DNA from: Sphingomonadaceae bacterium OTU29LAMAA1
GTDB lineage: Bacteria > Pseudomonadota > Alphaproteobacteria > Sphingomonadales > Sphingomonadaceae
Assembly: GCA_024072375.1 (NCBI GenBank)
Contig: CP099617.1
Span: 3,727,001-3,791,000 of the forward strand
Direction: 5' to 3'
DNA: 64,000 bases
This document shows positions 1 through 8,519 of this stretch, piece after piece. The notes beneath the pieces were generated by a model that saw nothing but the letters and a program-made list of their open reading frames with translations, ran no database searches and was not told the origin of the DNA. The first letter of the stretch is position 1, and every line of letters begins with the position of its first letter. Position numbers and translations under genes: made by a program.

Positions 1-199
1 CGCTGGTCGCCATGTCCATCAGCGCGATGATCGGACCCGACGCCAGCACCTTGCTATCCGGGTCGCCGATCAAGGTATCGGCATAGGGTAGCGCCAGCTC
101 GACCCAGCCGTCGCCCTTGGCATGATAGGTGATGCCCAGCAGGCCCGCGTGTCCGGCAAAGCGGTGCGCGAGGAAAGCATCGATGTTGAAGCCGCTCAT
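1..199 (-). CDS. PaaI-family (hotdog) thioesterase, N-terminal part only
   Basis: The gene runs off the left edge, so only the first 66 residues are visible. They read MSGFNIDAFLAHRF, then a stretch with LGITYHAKGDGWVEL and SGPIIALMDMATS. This resembles the first strand and central helix of PaaI-like hotdog thioesterases, which hydrolyse acyl-CoA thioesters in the cytoplasm. The ATG at 199-197 is preceded by GAGGAG, a good ribosome site. It is divergent from the enoyl-CoA hydratase gene 77 bp away, so the two may share a control region and a link to acyl-CoA metabolism. The family assignment is moderate because most of the fold is missing. Confidence 0.6.
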   Translation of the reverse strand, partial: MSGFNIDAFLAHRFAGHAGLLGITYHAKGDGWVELALPYADTLIGDPDSKVLASGPIIALMDMATS

Positions 200-276
200 C
201 CGCGCTCCTCTACACGGTGACGGCGGTAGCGCAACGCGAGTGGCTGGCCTAGCGTGGCCGCAAAAGGAGAGATGCC

Positions 277-1056
277 ATGAACGACCGCGTCACGCTGACC
301 GTCACCGACGGGATCGCCGATGTCCGCCTCGCGCGCGCCGACAAGATGAACGCGATCGATCCTGCGATGTTCGAAGGCATCGGCGCGACGATCGATGCGC
401 TGGCGACCCGTACCGACGTGCGCTGCGTCGTGCTGTCGGGCGAGGGCAGGGGATTCTGCGCCGGGCTCGACATGGAGAGCATGGCGCGGGGCGGCTCCGG
501 CACGTCGAAGGAGCGCAATGCGCAAGGGAGCATCCTGCCGCAGCACGTCACCTGGGGCTGGCGGCAATTGCCGATGCCGGTGATCGCCGCGGTGCACGGC
601 GTCGCCTTCGGCGGCGGGTTCCAGATCATGTCGGGCGCGGACATCCGCATCGCTGCGCCCGCGACGCGGTTCGCGATCCGCGAAACGTATTGGGGGCTGG
701 TGCCCGACATGGCGGGCTTCCCGATCTGGCGCGGGCTGGTGCGCGACGATGTGCTGCGCGAGCTGGTCTATACCGCGCGCGAATTCGATGCGGACGAAGC
801 GCTGCGCCACGGCTTCGTAACGCGGTTGGCGGACGATCCGCTGGCAGAGGCGCTTTCCCTTGCGAAGGCGATCGCCGGTCGCTCGCCGCACGCGATCCGC
901 GGAGCCAAACGGTTGCTCAACATGGCGCATGACGCCGATCCGCGAACCATGCTGGAGGCGGAGACGGAGGAGCAGCTGAAGGTGATCGGCAAGCCGAACA
1001 TGATGGAGGCGGTCGCCGCAAACATGGCCCGCCGGGCGCCGATATTCGTGGATTGA
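277..1056 (+). CDS. Enoyl-CoA hydratase/isomerase (crotonase) family protein
   Basis: The 259-residue protein has the usual length of a single-domain crotonase. The first oxyanion-hole segment is GRGFCAGLDMES (about residues 64-75), and the second is HGVAFGGGFQIMSGADIRI (about 107-125). The segment MSGADIRIA followed by an ETYWGLVPDMAG loop is typical of the superfamily. Members hydrate, isomerise or hydrolyse acyl-CoA thioesters in the cytoplasm. The catalytic acid cannot be assigned with confidence from sequence alone, so the exact reaction is open. AAGGAG lies just upstream of the ATG. The divergent gene is a predicted thioesterase, which fits a fatty-acid or aromatic acyl-CoA role. Confidence 0.88.
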   Translation: MNDRVTLTVTDGIADVRLARADKMNAIDPAMFEGIGATIDALATRTDVRCVVLSGEGRGFCAGLDMESMARGGSGTSKERNAQGSILPQHVTWGWRQLPMPVIAAVHGVAFGGGFQIMSGADIRIAAPATRFAIRETYWGLVPDMAGFPIWRGLVRDDVLRELVYTAREFDADEALRHGFVTRLADDPLAEALSLAKAIAGRSPHAIRGAKRLLNMAHDADPRTMLEAETEEQLKVIGKPNMMEAVAANMARRAPIFVD

Positions 1057-1103
1057 TCCATCGCCCGGTATCGCGGACGGACCGTCTGCGTTAGGGTAAA
1101 GCC

Positions 1104-2420
1104 ATGCCCGATCAACGCCCTGCGACCCGGTCCCGCCGGTGGACGCCCCATCGTTTTCGTGCCCTGTTGCGGTCCCGTGGGCCGACCAGCGTCCGCTTCC
1201 GGCGGCGGATCGCGGTGATCACCGGGGCGATCGCGATCGGCATCGTCGCGGTGCTGTTCGCCGAGGCGTCGGACGAGATGGGGATGCTGTTCAGCACCTA
1301 TGCGCGGCACTGGCACTGGCTACCGCTGGTCACCACGCCGCTGGGCTTCATGGCGCTGGTGTGGGTGACGCGCGCGTTCGTACCGCTGGCGCGCGGATCG
1401 GGAATTCCGCAGGTGATGGCGGCGCGACCCGATCCGCAGGCGGCGACCGGCGGGCTGATCGCGGTGAAGACCGTCGTCGGCAAGGTCGTGCTGACGATGG
1501 GCGCGATCCTGTGCGGCGCGAGCGTCGGGCGCGAGGGGCCGACGGTGCAGATCGCCGCCGCGGTGATGGGCGTCAGCCACCGGCTGTTGCGCGTGCCGTT
1601 GCAGGGCGCGGTAATCATCGCCGGCGGCGCGGCGGGTGTTGCTGCGGCGTTCAACACACCGCTCGCCGGGGTGCTGTTCGCGATCGAGGAGCTTGCAGCG
1701 GCCTATGAGCAGAAGGTGACGCTGCTGGTGCTGTCGTCGATCGTCATCGCCGGCATGGTCGCGCAGAGCCTCGCCGGCGACTACGTCTATTTCGGCGCGA
1801 TCGGCGCGCACATGCCGATCGCCAGCGCGCTGCTGGTGGTGCCGGTAGCGGGGATTGCGGGCGGCGCGTTCGGCGGCTTGTTCTCGCGCGTCGTGCTGGG
1901 GCTGGCGAGCGGGCGGCATGCGGTGACGCGCTGGAGCAAGGCGCACCCCGTCGCTTTCGCCGGACTGTGCGGAACGGTGGTGGCGGTGCTCGGCGTGTTC
2001 ACCACCGGGCTGACGTGGGGAACGGGCTATTCCGCGGCGCGGGCGATGATCGTCGGCGTCGATGCGCCCTTGTGGTTCGGCCCGGCAAAGGCATTGGCGA
2101 CACTGGCGACCGCGGTGGCGGGCCTGCCCGGGGGGATCTTCGCGCCGAGCCTCGCGGTCGGTGCGGGCGTGGGCAACCTGCTGCACGCGGTGTTCCCGAA
2201 CGATCCGGCGGGGGCGGTGGTGATCCTGGGAATGGTCGCCTATTTCGCAGGCGTCGTGCGAGCGCCGCTGACGGCGGTGATCATCCTGTCGGAGACGACG
2301 GCGAGCCGTGGCCTGCTGCTGCCGATGTTCGCGACCGCGTTTCTGGCGGATTGGGCGAGCCAGCTGGTGTGTCGCGAGAAGCTGTACCACGGGCTGGCAC
2401 AGACGTTTCGACAGAACTGA
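1104..2420 (+). CDS. ClC-family chloride channel/proton antiporter
   Basis: This is a 438-residue polytopic membrane protein of normal ClC length. The three anion-selectivity signatures are present in order: GSGIPQ (about residue 99), GREGPTVQ (about 142, carrying the external gating glutamate) and GGIFAPS (about 345). The segment PLAGVLFAIEEL contains the glutamate pair that includes the internal proton glutamate of ClC exchangers. The protein is therefore more likely a 2Cl-/H+ antiporter than a passive channel. The basic N-terminal tail of about 35 residues is cytoplasmic. It ends 31 bp from the convergent metallo-hydrolase gene. Antiporters of this type help acid resistance in other bacteria; the role here is inferred. 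Confidence 0.92.
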   Translation: MPDQRPATRSRRWTPHRFRALLRSRGPTSVRFRRRIAVITGAIAIGIVAVLFAEASDEMGMLFSTYARHWHWLPLVTTPLGFMALVWVTRAFVPLARGSGIPQVMAARPDPQAATGGLIAVKTVVGKVVLTMGAILCGASVGREGPTVQIAAAVMGVSHRLLRVPLQGAVIIAGGAAGVAAAFNTPLAGVLFAIEELAAAYEQKVTLLVLSSIVIAGMVAQSLAGDYVYFGAIGAHMPIASALLVVPVAGIAGGAFGGLFSRVVLGLASGRHAVTRWSKAHPVAFAGLCGTVVAVLGVFTTGLTWGTGYSAARAMIVGVDAPLWFGPAKALATLATAVAGLPGGIFAPSLAVGAGVGNLLHAVFPNDPAGAVVILGMVAYFAGVVRAPLTAVIILSETTASRGLLLPMFATAFLADWASQLVCREKLYHGLAQTFRQN

Positions 2421-2451
2421 AACGATGGGGAGGGGCGTGTACGCTCCCGTA

Positions 2452-3690
2452 TCAGTGCAGCGCCTTCACCGCGGGCGTGTCCATGCACGCCAGCATTGCG
2501 GCCGGCTCCAGCGGCTTGCCCGTTTGTGGCTTTGCATATGGCGCGACCTCGAACGGCACACCGATCGCGGCGGCGGCGAACCCCGTGCCACCGGTGCACC
2601 GCATCGCCGCCGCCAGCATCCTCGGCGGCGTGTCGTATCCCTCGTACGACAGGCGGAACGTGCCCCAGTGGATCGCGAGCGACCGCGCGGCACCCAGTCG
2701 CTGGTGGACCAGCGCAGCCTCCGCCGGGCCGATGTGGCTGCCGGAGCTCATCTGGCCGGGCGCGAAGCGAAAGGCGCCGATCGGGATCATCGCGAAACGG
2801 ACCGGGCCGTAGGCGGCAGCCTCTGCCGCCCACAGGCCGTCACCGAAGCCCGTGTCGCCGGCGAAGAAGACGTTGCCGCCGCTCGGCAGTGCGATGACGA
2901 AGCTGGACCAGAGGGCGCGATTGCGATCGGTGAACCAGCGGCTGCCCCAATGGTGGTTGCGGGTGATGAACACGCGGGCGCGGTCGCCGGGGCACCAGCT
3001 GTCGGGATCGCAACGGATGTCGGTGCTGGTATCCTTCAGCCCAGCCGCGGTCAGCGTGGCATTGCCGCCCCAGTCGAGGGCGATCGCCTTCGCACCGGTC
3101 TGGCCGATGACGCTGTCGTTGCCGAGGCTGGTGACGATCTGCGGCCGGTCGCGCTGCCACAGGCGCTTGAGCGTCGCCTGATCGAGGTGATCGTAATGGT
3201 TGTGACTGACCAGCACGAGATCGATCCGCGGCAGATCGTCGAATGCCACGCCGGGAGCGGCGACGCGCTTCGGCCCGAAGCCCATCGGGCCGGCCCGGTC
3301 GGCGTAGACCGGGTCGGTCAGAATATTCAGGCCTTGGGTCTGGATCAGCACGCTGGCGTGACCGATCCACGTCACCACCATCCGTTCGCCCTCGACGCGG
3401 GCAGCGGGTTTCGAGGCGGCAACGGGCACGCTGGCGGGCCAGGCCGGGCGGCCGTCGCTCCCGGTGAACTGCCGCCAGAAGAAGCCGGCGCGGCCACCGC
3501 GGCCGGGGGGAGCGCGCAGCGTGTCCTCATCCTTGTCGGGATTGAAGAAGCGTTCGCCATCGTAGTGATCGCTGGCATCGCCCCGATAATAGATCCGATC
3601 GAGGAAACGCGGCGCGATCGTTACGGCCAGTCCTGCCGCCACGATCAGCAATAGCACGACTCCGCCGATGATCTTGAATGCGAATGCCAC
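2452..3690 (-). CDS. MBL-fold metallo-hydrolase, UlaG/NAPE-PLD-like, membrane-anchored
   Basis: The 412-residue protein begins with a hydrophobic segment (about residues 5-25) that would anchor it or export it. A metallo-beta-lactamase-like domain follows: WIGHASVLIQTQGLNILTDP, then the metal-binding SHNHYDHLD (HxHxDH motif), a downstream NHHWGSR histidine pair, FAGDTGFGD and a late IHWGTF histidine. This order matches the subgroup that includes N-acyl-phosphatidylethanolamine phospholipase D and UlaG-type lactonases, so a membrane-lipid or lactone substrate is plausible but unproven. The start is GTG at 3690, preceded by AAGGAC. It is convergent with the ClC gene and divergent from the amidase gene. 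Confidence 0.82.
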   Translation of the reverse strand: MAFAFKIIGGVVLLLIVAAGLAVTIAPRFLDRIYYRGDASDHYDGERFFNPDKDEDTLRAPPGRGGRAGFFWRQFTGSDGRPAWPASVPVAASKPAARVEGERMVVTWIGHASVLIQTQGLNILTDPVYADRAGPMGFGPKRVAAPGVAFDDLPRIDLVLVSHNHYDHLDQATLKRLWQRDRPQIVTSLGNDSVIGQTGAKAIALDWGGNATLTAAGLKDTSTDIRCDPDSWCPGDRARVFITRNHHWGSRWFTDRNRALWSSFVIALPSGGNVFFAGDTGFGDGLWAAEAAAYGPVRFAMIPIGAFRFAPGQMSSGSHIGPAEAALVHQRLGAARSLAIHWGTFRLSYEGYDTPPRMLAAAMRCTGGTGFAAAAIGVPFEVAPYAKPQTGKPLEPAAMLACMDTPAVKALH

Positions 3691-3822
3691 GGACGTCCTT
3701 CGGTATTGATGCAGATCAAGACGACGGAGTGCCGCGTGATCGCCATCGGGTCAATCGCGCGCCGCTCGCTTGCGCGGGCGCCGCGTCGCGGTAGCATCGT
3801 TTCGATACGACAGGGGGTTCCA

Positions 3823-5358
3823 ATGCGCCGGATGTTTCTAGGGTTTCTGCTCGCCGCCACCGCCGTGCCGGCCGCGACGAGAAACGTGAAGGTCGAAGAG
3901 GTGTCGCTGGAACAGGTGCAGGCGCTGATGACGGCGGGCAAGGCGACCAGCGCCGAGCTGACGCGCGCCTATCTCGAGCGGATCGCGGCGATGGACCGCA
4001 AGGGCCCGACGTTGCGCAGCGTCATCACCGTCAACCCCGACGCAATCGCACAGGCGAAGGCGCTGGATGTGGAACGCAGGGCCGGGCGCATGCGGGGTCC
4101 GCTGCATGGCGTACCGGTGCTGATCAAGGACAATATCGAAACCGCCGACCGGATGGCGACGACGGCGGGCAGCCTGGCATTGAAGGACAATGTCACCGGG
4201 CGCGACGCACCGGTAGTGGCGGCGCTGCGGGCGGCGGGTGCGGTGATCCTCGGCAAGACCAACCTGTCGGAATGGGCCAACATCCGCTCGACGCATGCGA
4301 TGAGCGGGTGGAGCGCCATCGGCGGGCTGGTGCGCAACCCCTATGCGCTCGATCGCACCGCCTGCGGGTCCTCCTCGGGATCGGGCGCGGCGGTGGCGGC
4401 GAGCTTTGCGGCGGCGGCTGTGGGGACCGAGACCGACGGCTCGGTGGTCTGTCCGTCGTCGATCAACGGGCTGGTGGGGCTGAAGCCGACGATCGGGCTG
4501 GTCAGCGGCGAGCATGTCGTGCCGATCAGCCATTCGCAGGACACGCCGGGGCCGATGGCCCGCAGCGTGCGCGATGCCGCAATCCTGTTGCAGGGGATGG
4601 CGGCCGGCGGACCCGACTATGCCGCCGGCCTGTCGGTCAGCGCGCTGTCGGGCGTACGCGTCGCGGTGTTGAGGCCGGCGTCGTTGTCGGCAGAGGTGGC
4701 GGCGCGCTACGATACGGCGCTCGAGGTGCTGCGCAGCGCAGGGGCCGTGCTGGTCGAGGTGAAGGCGCCCAAACTCGACGGGATCGGCGATGCCGAATTC
4801 ACGGTGCTGAAGACGGAATTGAAGGCGGACCTCGACGCCTATCTGGCGACCACGCCGCCGAGCGTCACCGCGCGAACGCTCGACCAGCTGATCGCCTTCA
4901 ACCGTGCGCACGCGGCCGAGGAGATGCCGTTCTTCCAGCAGGAGATTTTCGAGGAGGCGGCGAAGACGAGGGGACTGAACGATCCCGCCTACAAGGCAGC
5001 GCGCGCCAGATCGTTCAAATTGGCGAGCGAGGCGATCGACGGCATGCTGCGCAGCGCGGGTGCAAAGGTGCTGGTCGAGCCGACCTATGCGGGCGCGTGG
5101 CTGAGCGATCCGGTGTATGGCGACCAGTATAACGGGCCGTCGTCGTCCGAGCTGCCGGCGATCGCGGGCTATCCCAATCTGACGGTGCCGATGGGTCTGG
5201 TGAAGGGCCTGCCGGTCGGCCTGTCGTTCATCGCGACGCGGAACGGCGAGGCGTCCGTGCTGGGCGCCGGTTATGCCTATGAACAGCGGGCGCAGGCGCG
5301 GGTTGCGCCGCGCTATCTGCCGCAGGCCGACGTGGGGAAGGGGCTCGACGGGCGCTGA
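3823..5358 (+). CDS. Amidase (amidase-signature family) with export signal
   Basis: The open frame starts at 3706, but the ATG at 3823 gives a clean signal peptide (MRRMFLGFLLAATAVPAA) and is preferred, for a 511-residue precursor. The amidase-signature catalytic triad is visible: the lysine in GVPVLIKDNIETADRM, and the Gly/Ser-rich CGSSSGSGAAVAA segment with the cis-serine and nucleophile serine nearby (GTETDGSVVCPSS). These enzymes hydrolyse carboxamides to acid and ammonia. The export signal suggests a periplasmic substrate, such as a peptide amide or xenobiotic, but none can be named. It lies divergent from the metallo-hydrolase and ends 15 bp before a convergent gene. Confidence 0.88.
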   Translation: MRRMFLGFLLAATAVPAATRNVKVEEVSLEQVQALMTAGKATSAELTRAYLERIAAMDRKGPTLRSVITVNPDAIAQAKALDVERRAGRMRGPLHGVPVLIKDNIETADRMATTAGSLALKDNVTGRDAPVVAALRAAGAVILGKTNLSEWANIRSTHAMSGWSAIGGLVRNPYALDRTACGSSSGSGAAVAASFAAAAVGTETDGSVVCPSSINGLVGLKPTIGLVSGEHVVPISHSQDTPGPMARSVRDAAILLQGMAAGGPDYAAGLSVSALSGVRVAVLRPASLSAEVAARYDTALEVLRSAGAVLVEVKAPKLDGIGDAEFTVLKTELKADLDAYLATTPPSVTARTLDQLIAFNRAHAAEEMPFFQQEIFEEAAKTRGLNDPAYKAARARSFKLASEAIDGMLRSAGAKVLVEPTYAGAWLSDPVYGDQYNGPSSSELPAIAGYPNLTVPMGLVKGLPVGLSFIATRNGEASVLGAGYAYEQRAQARVAPRYLPQADVGKGLDGR

Positions 5359-5373
5359 CTCGTCGGCGCCGCG

Positions 5374-5796
5374 CTACGCCTGCGACGATGGCAAGTGTGC
5401 CCGCCATCGCCGGGCGAAGCTGGCCTGCCACAGCATCAGCAACGGGACGGCGCCCAATTCCATGCCGAACCCGAAGACATGACCGGCGGACGGCACGCCG
5501 ACGGCGACCAGCGACACGACGCGCGCCAGACCGCCCGCCACCACCAGCGCGCCGAGCAGCCGGAACCGCGGCCCGCTCGTCTCGATCCGCGGTATGCAGG
5601 TCGCAAACGCGACGCCGACTGCGAAGAAGATGCCGGAAATGTAGCGGAAATGGCTGTCGAGATCGGTCGGGACGACCGGCGGATGGCCAAGGAAGGCTGG
5701 ACCCTGCACGATGCTCTGCCCGCCGACGCTCAGCGGCACGATACAGGCAAGCGCGACGACGATTTGCAGGATGCGGCGTTCGACCCGGACGTTCAC
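5374..5796 (-). CDS. DUF4345-like small membrane protein
   Basis: This 140-residue protein has four hydrophobic stretches (roughly residues 8-25, 45-63, 75-95 and 105-122). Motifs include VVPTDLDSHFRYISGIFF and a glycine-rich GHVFGFGMELG, a pattern I associate with DUF4345 proteins of unknown function. The start is GTG at 5796-5794. It overlaps the TGA of the upstream DUF2721 gene (GTGA), which indicates translational coupling; AAGGAA lies before the GTG. A much longer leftward open frame begins at 6297 but runs across the DUF2721 gene in another frame, so it is not used. No function can be assigned. Confidence 0.7.
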   Translation of the reverse strand: MNVRVERRILQIVVALACIVPLSVGGQSIVQGPAFLGHPPVVPTDLDSHFRYISGIFFAVGVAFATCIPRIETSGPRFRLLGALVVAGGLARVVSLVAVGVPSAGHVFGFGMELGAVPLLMLWQASFARRWRAHLPSSQA

Positions 5797-6254
5797 GACA
5801 GGATTTCCTTTCGCACGTGGATCGCGCGCAGGCTGACCCGTACTTCCCACATAAAGGCGGTGAGGCAGCAGATCAGCAGCGACACCGCGACGATGAACGC
5901 CAGCGCGATCCACGTCCCGATGTGAAAACTCGCGATGTTGGCAACGAACAGCAATGCGATGACGATACATGCCATCACCGCGCTCGATACCGCCAGGAAC
6001 AACGCGCCGTTGATGATCGACATCCGTTCGTCGAGCAGCTTCAGTTCGCGGACGTACCGCTTGCGGTCGGCACCCTCGCTGCCCAATACGCGATCTTCCA
6101 GCGCCCGCGCCCTGTCGATCACCCGTGCCAGCCGCCCGGCGAGCACGTTGAGGATCTGGCCGATCGCGGCGAGCATGAACACCGGCGCGAGCGACAGCTG
6201 GATCGTCTGGGCGATCGTCGAAACCTGAAAGAACGTCGGCATGGGACGCATCAT
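5793..6254 (-). CDS. DUF2721 family membrane protein
   Basis: This 153-residue protein has an N-terminal hydrophobic helix (QLSLAPVFMLAAIGQILNVL) followed by a charged segment RLARVIDRARALEDRV. Further helices lie at about residues 75-100 and 105-130, and the tail is short and basic. The helix, RxxRxxDRxRxLE segment and two further helices match DUF2721 proteins, whose function is unknown. The first two codons are both ATG. It is translationally coupled to the downstream DUF4345-like gene by a 4-bp overlap, so the two products are probably made together and may act in one membrane complex. Confidence 0.8.
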   Translation of the reverse strand: MMRPMPTFFQVSTIAQTIQLSLAPVFMLAAIGQILNVLAGRLARVIDRARALEDRVLGSEGADRKRYVRELKLLDERMSIINGALFLAVSSAVMACIVIALLFVANIASFHIGTWIALAFIVAVSLLICCLTAFMWEVRVSLRAIHVRKEILS

Positions 6255-6339
6255 AGGTCACTTCGCGGCGCGCGAAAGGGTGCACGGCCCGTCGCAATCT
6301 GCACAGGTTGGTAACGGATCGCGGCTACAGCCCCACGCT

Positions 6340-7425
6340 GTGACCAAACCGATGTTCCTCGCCGACTTCCAACGCCTGCCCCCGGTGGCGCGGGGCAGCG
6401 TCGCCGATGGCCTTGCCGCAGCGATCGACGCCGTGGCCGATGCCGCGGCGCCCGGGCAGGCCTTCCTGCGCTACGGCTGGTATGCCGCGGCCCTGAATGC
6501 CTATGGCGGTCGCGCCCGTACCTTGCTCGTCGAGGAGGATGGCGAGCCATCGCTGGCGTTGCCGCTAGTCGACGTCGGGCCGACGTGGCTGAAACTGGCG
6601 GCGGTGCCGGGGTCCTATTGGCCGTTCCGCAGTTTTCCGGTTGCGACGTTTGCGGGCGAGGCCACGGTGAAAGCGGCGCTGTCGACGCTCGCCGGATCGC
6701 TCAACGGCTTGCGGATCGGGCCGGTGTACGACGACGATGTCGCGGCGATGCCATTGATCGCGGCAGCGCGGGCGGGCGGATGGGCGGTGCTCGACCGGTT
6801 CGTCGCCGACAGCTGGCTGCTCGACATGGCGGCGTTGCAGGCAGAGGGAACGTGGCCGCGCGGTTCGACGCTGCGCAAGAACCGCTTCCACGAAAAGCAT
6901 CTGGCGGCCCATGGCGCGCCCGACTGGCGTTTCCTGACGGGCGCCGACTGGCCCGCGGCGTTCGATGCGCTTGCGGACATCGAACAGGCGAGCTGGATCG
7001 CCGCGCGCACCGATGGCTCTGACGCGAAATTCACCACCACCGGTCATGGTGCGTTCTGGCGCGCAGCCGCGGCGGATCCGGTGATCGCCGATATGCTTCG
7101 CGCGGCGCTGCTGACGATCGACGGCAAGCCGGCGGCCTTTTCGTTCGATCTCGATGCCGGCGATCTGAAATATGCAATCGCGAACAGCTACGATCCCGCT
7201 TACGCCAAGCATTCACCGGGCAAGTTGCTGTATTACCGCAACCTCGTCGAGGCGTTGGGGCGTGGGATCGGCCGGGTCGACTGGGGCGCGGGCGACAGCG
7301 GCTACAAACAGGTGATCGGCGCCGACAAGGGGCCGGCGATCCGCGATTGGCTGTTGCTGAGGCCAGGGCTGCCGGCGCTGGCTGGACGGCTCGTGCGCGG
7401 CCTGTGGCGGCGATCGGGCCACTAG
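6340..7425 (+). CDS. GNAT/FemAB-like N-acetyltransferase (CelD/BcsL type)
   Basis: The open frame extends upstream to 6241, but that would overlap the divergent DUF2721 start. GTG at 6340 or ATG at 6352 (MFLADFQRLPPVARG) is more likely, giving about 357-361 residues. The middle contains RGSTLRKNRFHEKHLAAHG, then a region with ALLTIDGKPAAFSFDLDAGD and a segment KYAIANSYDPAYAKHSPGKL. These features resemble the Acetyltransf_6 half of CelD/BcsL-like proteins, where a conserved Lys/His helix and a YxxxxxxxSPG segment recur. Such enzymes acylate exported polysaccharide or cell-surface molecules. The start is uncertain because no strong ribosome site is visible. Confidence 0.72.
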   Translation: MTKPMFLADFQRLPPVARGSVADGLAAAIDAVADAAAPGQAFLRYGWYAAALNAYGGRARTLLVEEDGEPSLALPLVDVGPTWLKLAAVPGSYWPFRSFPVATFAGEATVKAALSTLAGSLNGLRIGPVYDDDVAAMPLIAAARAGGWAVLDRFVADSWLLDMAALQAEGTWPRGSTLRKNRFHEKHLAAHGAPDWRFLTGADWPAAFDALADIEQASWIAARTDGSDAKFTTTGHGAFWRAAAADPVIADMLRAALLTIDGKPAAFSFDLDAGDLKYAIANSYDPAYAKHSPGKLLYYRNLVEALGRGIGRVDWGAGDSGYKQVIGADKGPAIRDWLLLRPGLPALAGRLVRGLWRRSGH

Positions 7426-7462
7426 ACGGCACCCCTTTTTGCCGCGTACGCGTTCAACCGTC

Positions 7463-8011
7463 ATGCTGGTGTTCCTCGATTTCGAAGCCTCGTCGCTCGC
7501 CAAGAAGAGCTATCCGATCGAGGTCGCCTGGGTGTTCGAGGACGGCCGCGACGAAAGTCATCTGATCCACCCACCGCTGCAATGGGACGATTGGGATGCC
7601 GAGGCGGAGGCGATCCACCACATCCCGCGCGCGACGCTGGAGGCGGAGGGCACGCCGCACGACATCGTTGCGCGGCGGATGGTCGAGGTGCTCAGCGGCC
7701 ACGCACTGTTCGCCAGCGCGCCATCCTGGGACGGCAAATGGCTGAGCGCGCTGCTGCGCGCCGCGAAATTGCCGCGCCACGCGCTGCGGTTGCGCGATAC
7801 CGAGGATGCGCAGCGCGAAACGGCGACGGCGATCCTGCGCGATGCGGTGCCGGCGGCGAATCTGGGCGTGGCGGTGGCGGACGTGATCACGCTCGCCGAG
7901 GTGCGCGACCGCGATGTGCCCACGCATCGGGCGCTGGCGGATGCGCGCGACGAATGGGAGCGCTGGTGCGCGGTGAAGCGCGCGGCCGAAGCGCGCGCAG
8001 CGGAGCGATAG
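7463..8011 (+). CDS. 3'-5' exonuclease, DEDD superfamily
   Basis: Translation from the ATG at 7463 gives MLVFLDFEASSLAKKSYPIE, in which DFEAS supplies the first two acidic metal ligands of the DEDD exonuclease fold. The segment FASAPSWDGKWLSALL may carry the second acidic position, and THRALADARDEWE near the C-terminus gives the HxxxxD pair of the DEDDh class. At 182 residues it is close to a minimal RNase T or DNA polymerase epsilon-type domain. It probably trims DNA or RNA ends, but the substrate cannot be told. A TTG eight codons upstream is in frame and less likely. The DUF4169 gene begins 1 bp after its stop. Confidence 0.78.
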   Translation: MLVFLDFEASSLAKKSYPIEVAWVFEDGRDESHLIHPPLQWDDWDAEAEAIHHIPRATLEAEGTPHDIVARRMVEVLSGHALFASAPSWDGKWLSALLRAAKLPRHALRLRDTEDAQRETATAILRDAVPAANLGVAVADVITLAEVRDRDVPTHRALADARDEWERWCAVKRAAEARAAER

Positions 8012-8012
8012 G

Positions 8013-8189
8013 ATGGCGGAGATCGTCAACCTGCGCCGTATCAGGAAAGCGCGGGATCGTACGGCGGCGGCAATCACGGCCGAAGCGAACCGCGCGAAGT
8101 TCGGGCGGACGAAGGCGGAGCGGGAAGCGGATGCCGTCGAGCAGGCGCGGGTCCGGCGGACGCTGGATGGAGCCAAGCTGGACGATTAG
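8013..8189 (+). CDS. DUF4169 family small basic protein
   Basis: The short frame encodes 58 residues: MAEIVNLRRIRKARDR, then an alanine-rich charged helix with AEANRAKFGRTKAERE, ending ARVRRTLDGAKLDD. This pattern is typical of DUF4169, a small, highly charged, probably helical family seen in alphaproteobacteria and of unknown function. The ATG sits 1 bp after the exonuclease stop codon (tagg atg), and GGAGCG inside the end of the previous gene can act as the ribosome site. The two are clearly co-transcribed. It is too short for a usual 60-codon cutoff. Confidence 0.75.
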   Translation: MAEIVNLRRIRKARDRTAAAITAEANRAKFGRTKAEREADAVEQARVRRTLDGAKLDD

Positions 8190-8519
8190 CTGCGGATCGC
8201 CTGCCTCTGAACGAACACTGGGCCGCCATCCCCGATGAATTGGCGCCACTCGATATTCAGGACCGGTAATCCTTCTGTCTTCGTTCGTCACCCCGGACTT
8301 GTTCCGGGGTCGACTGTGCCGCGCGGGAATGACGAGCGGCTCCACCTGCTCCCTTGGCCGCACGGTAGACCCCGGAACAAGTCCGGGGTGACGATGTCTC
8401 TGCGGCCGTCCCCGTCCTGCGAGTCTGGATATCGATCGGACCTCGGTCGGCGCATGGAACCAGACGCCCGGTAGCTCGCAGTGACGAGTTGGGGGTGGCG
8501 CACCGCGCCGCTCGACCGA
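8190..8519. other. 330-bp convergent intergenic region
   Basis: This lies between the convergent DUF4169 and SURF1 genes. The only structure I can see is a pair of inverted 25-bp palindromic units (8288-8312 and 8368-8392), annotated separately. Open frames across it have no ribosome sites and overlap the repeats, so I do not call a gene. Confidence 0.6.
8288..8392. repeat. REP-like inverted repeat pair, copy 1
   Basis: The left unit at 8288-8312 begins GTCACCCCGGACTTGTTCC and continues GGGGTC. The right unit at 8368-8392 is its exact reverse complement, beginning GACCCCGGAACAAGTCCGGG. Each unit is itself nearly palindromic (CCCCGGA...TTCCGGGG). The 55-bp spacer would be the loop of a large stem. 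The same pair, with a diverged right unit, recurs at 35710-35815. Placement between two gene ends suggests a transcript end or mRNA-stabilising structure. This form of repeat resembles dispersed REP elements. Confidence 0.8.

Noticed and set aside
6251..6550. Reverse-strand 99-codon frame at the start of the GNAT-like gene
   Set aside because: It is Arg/Pro-rich shadow text over the N-terminus of a rightward gene, with no ribosome site.
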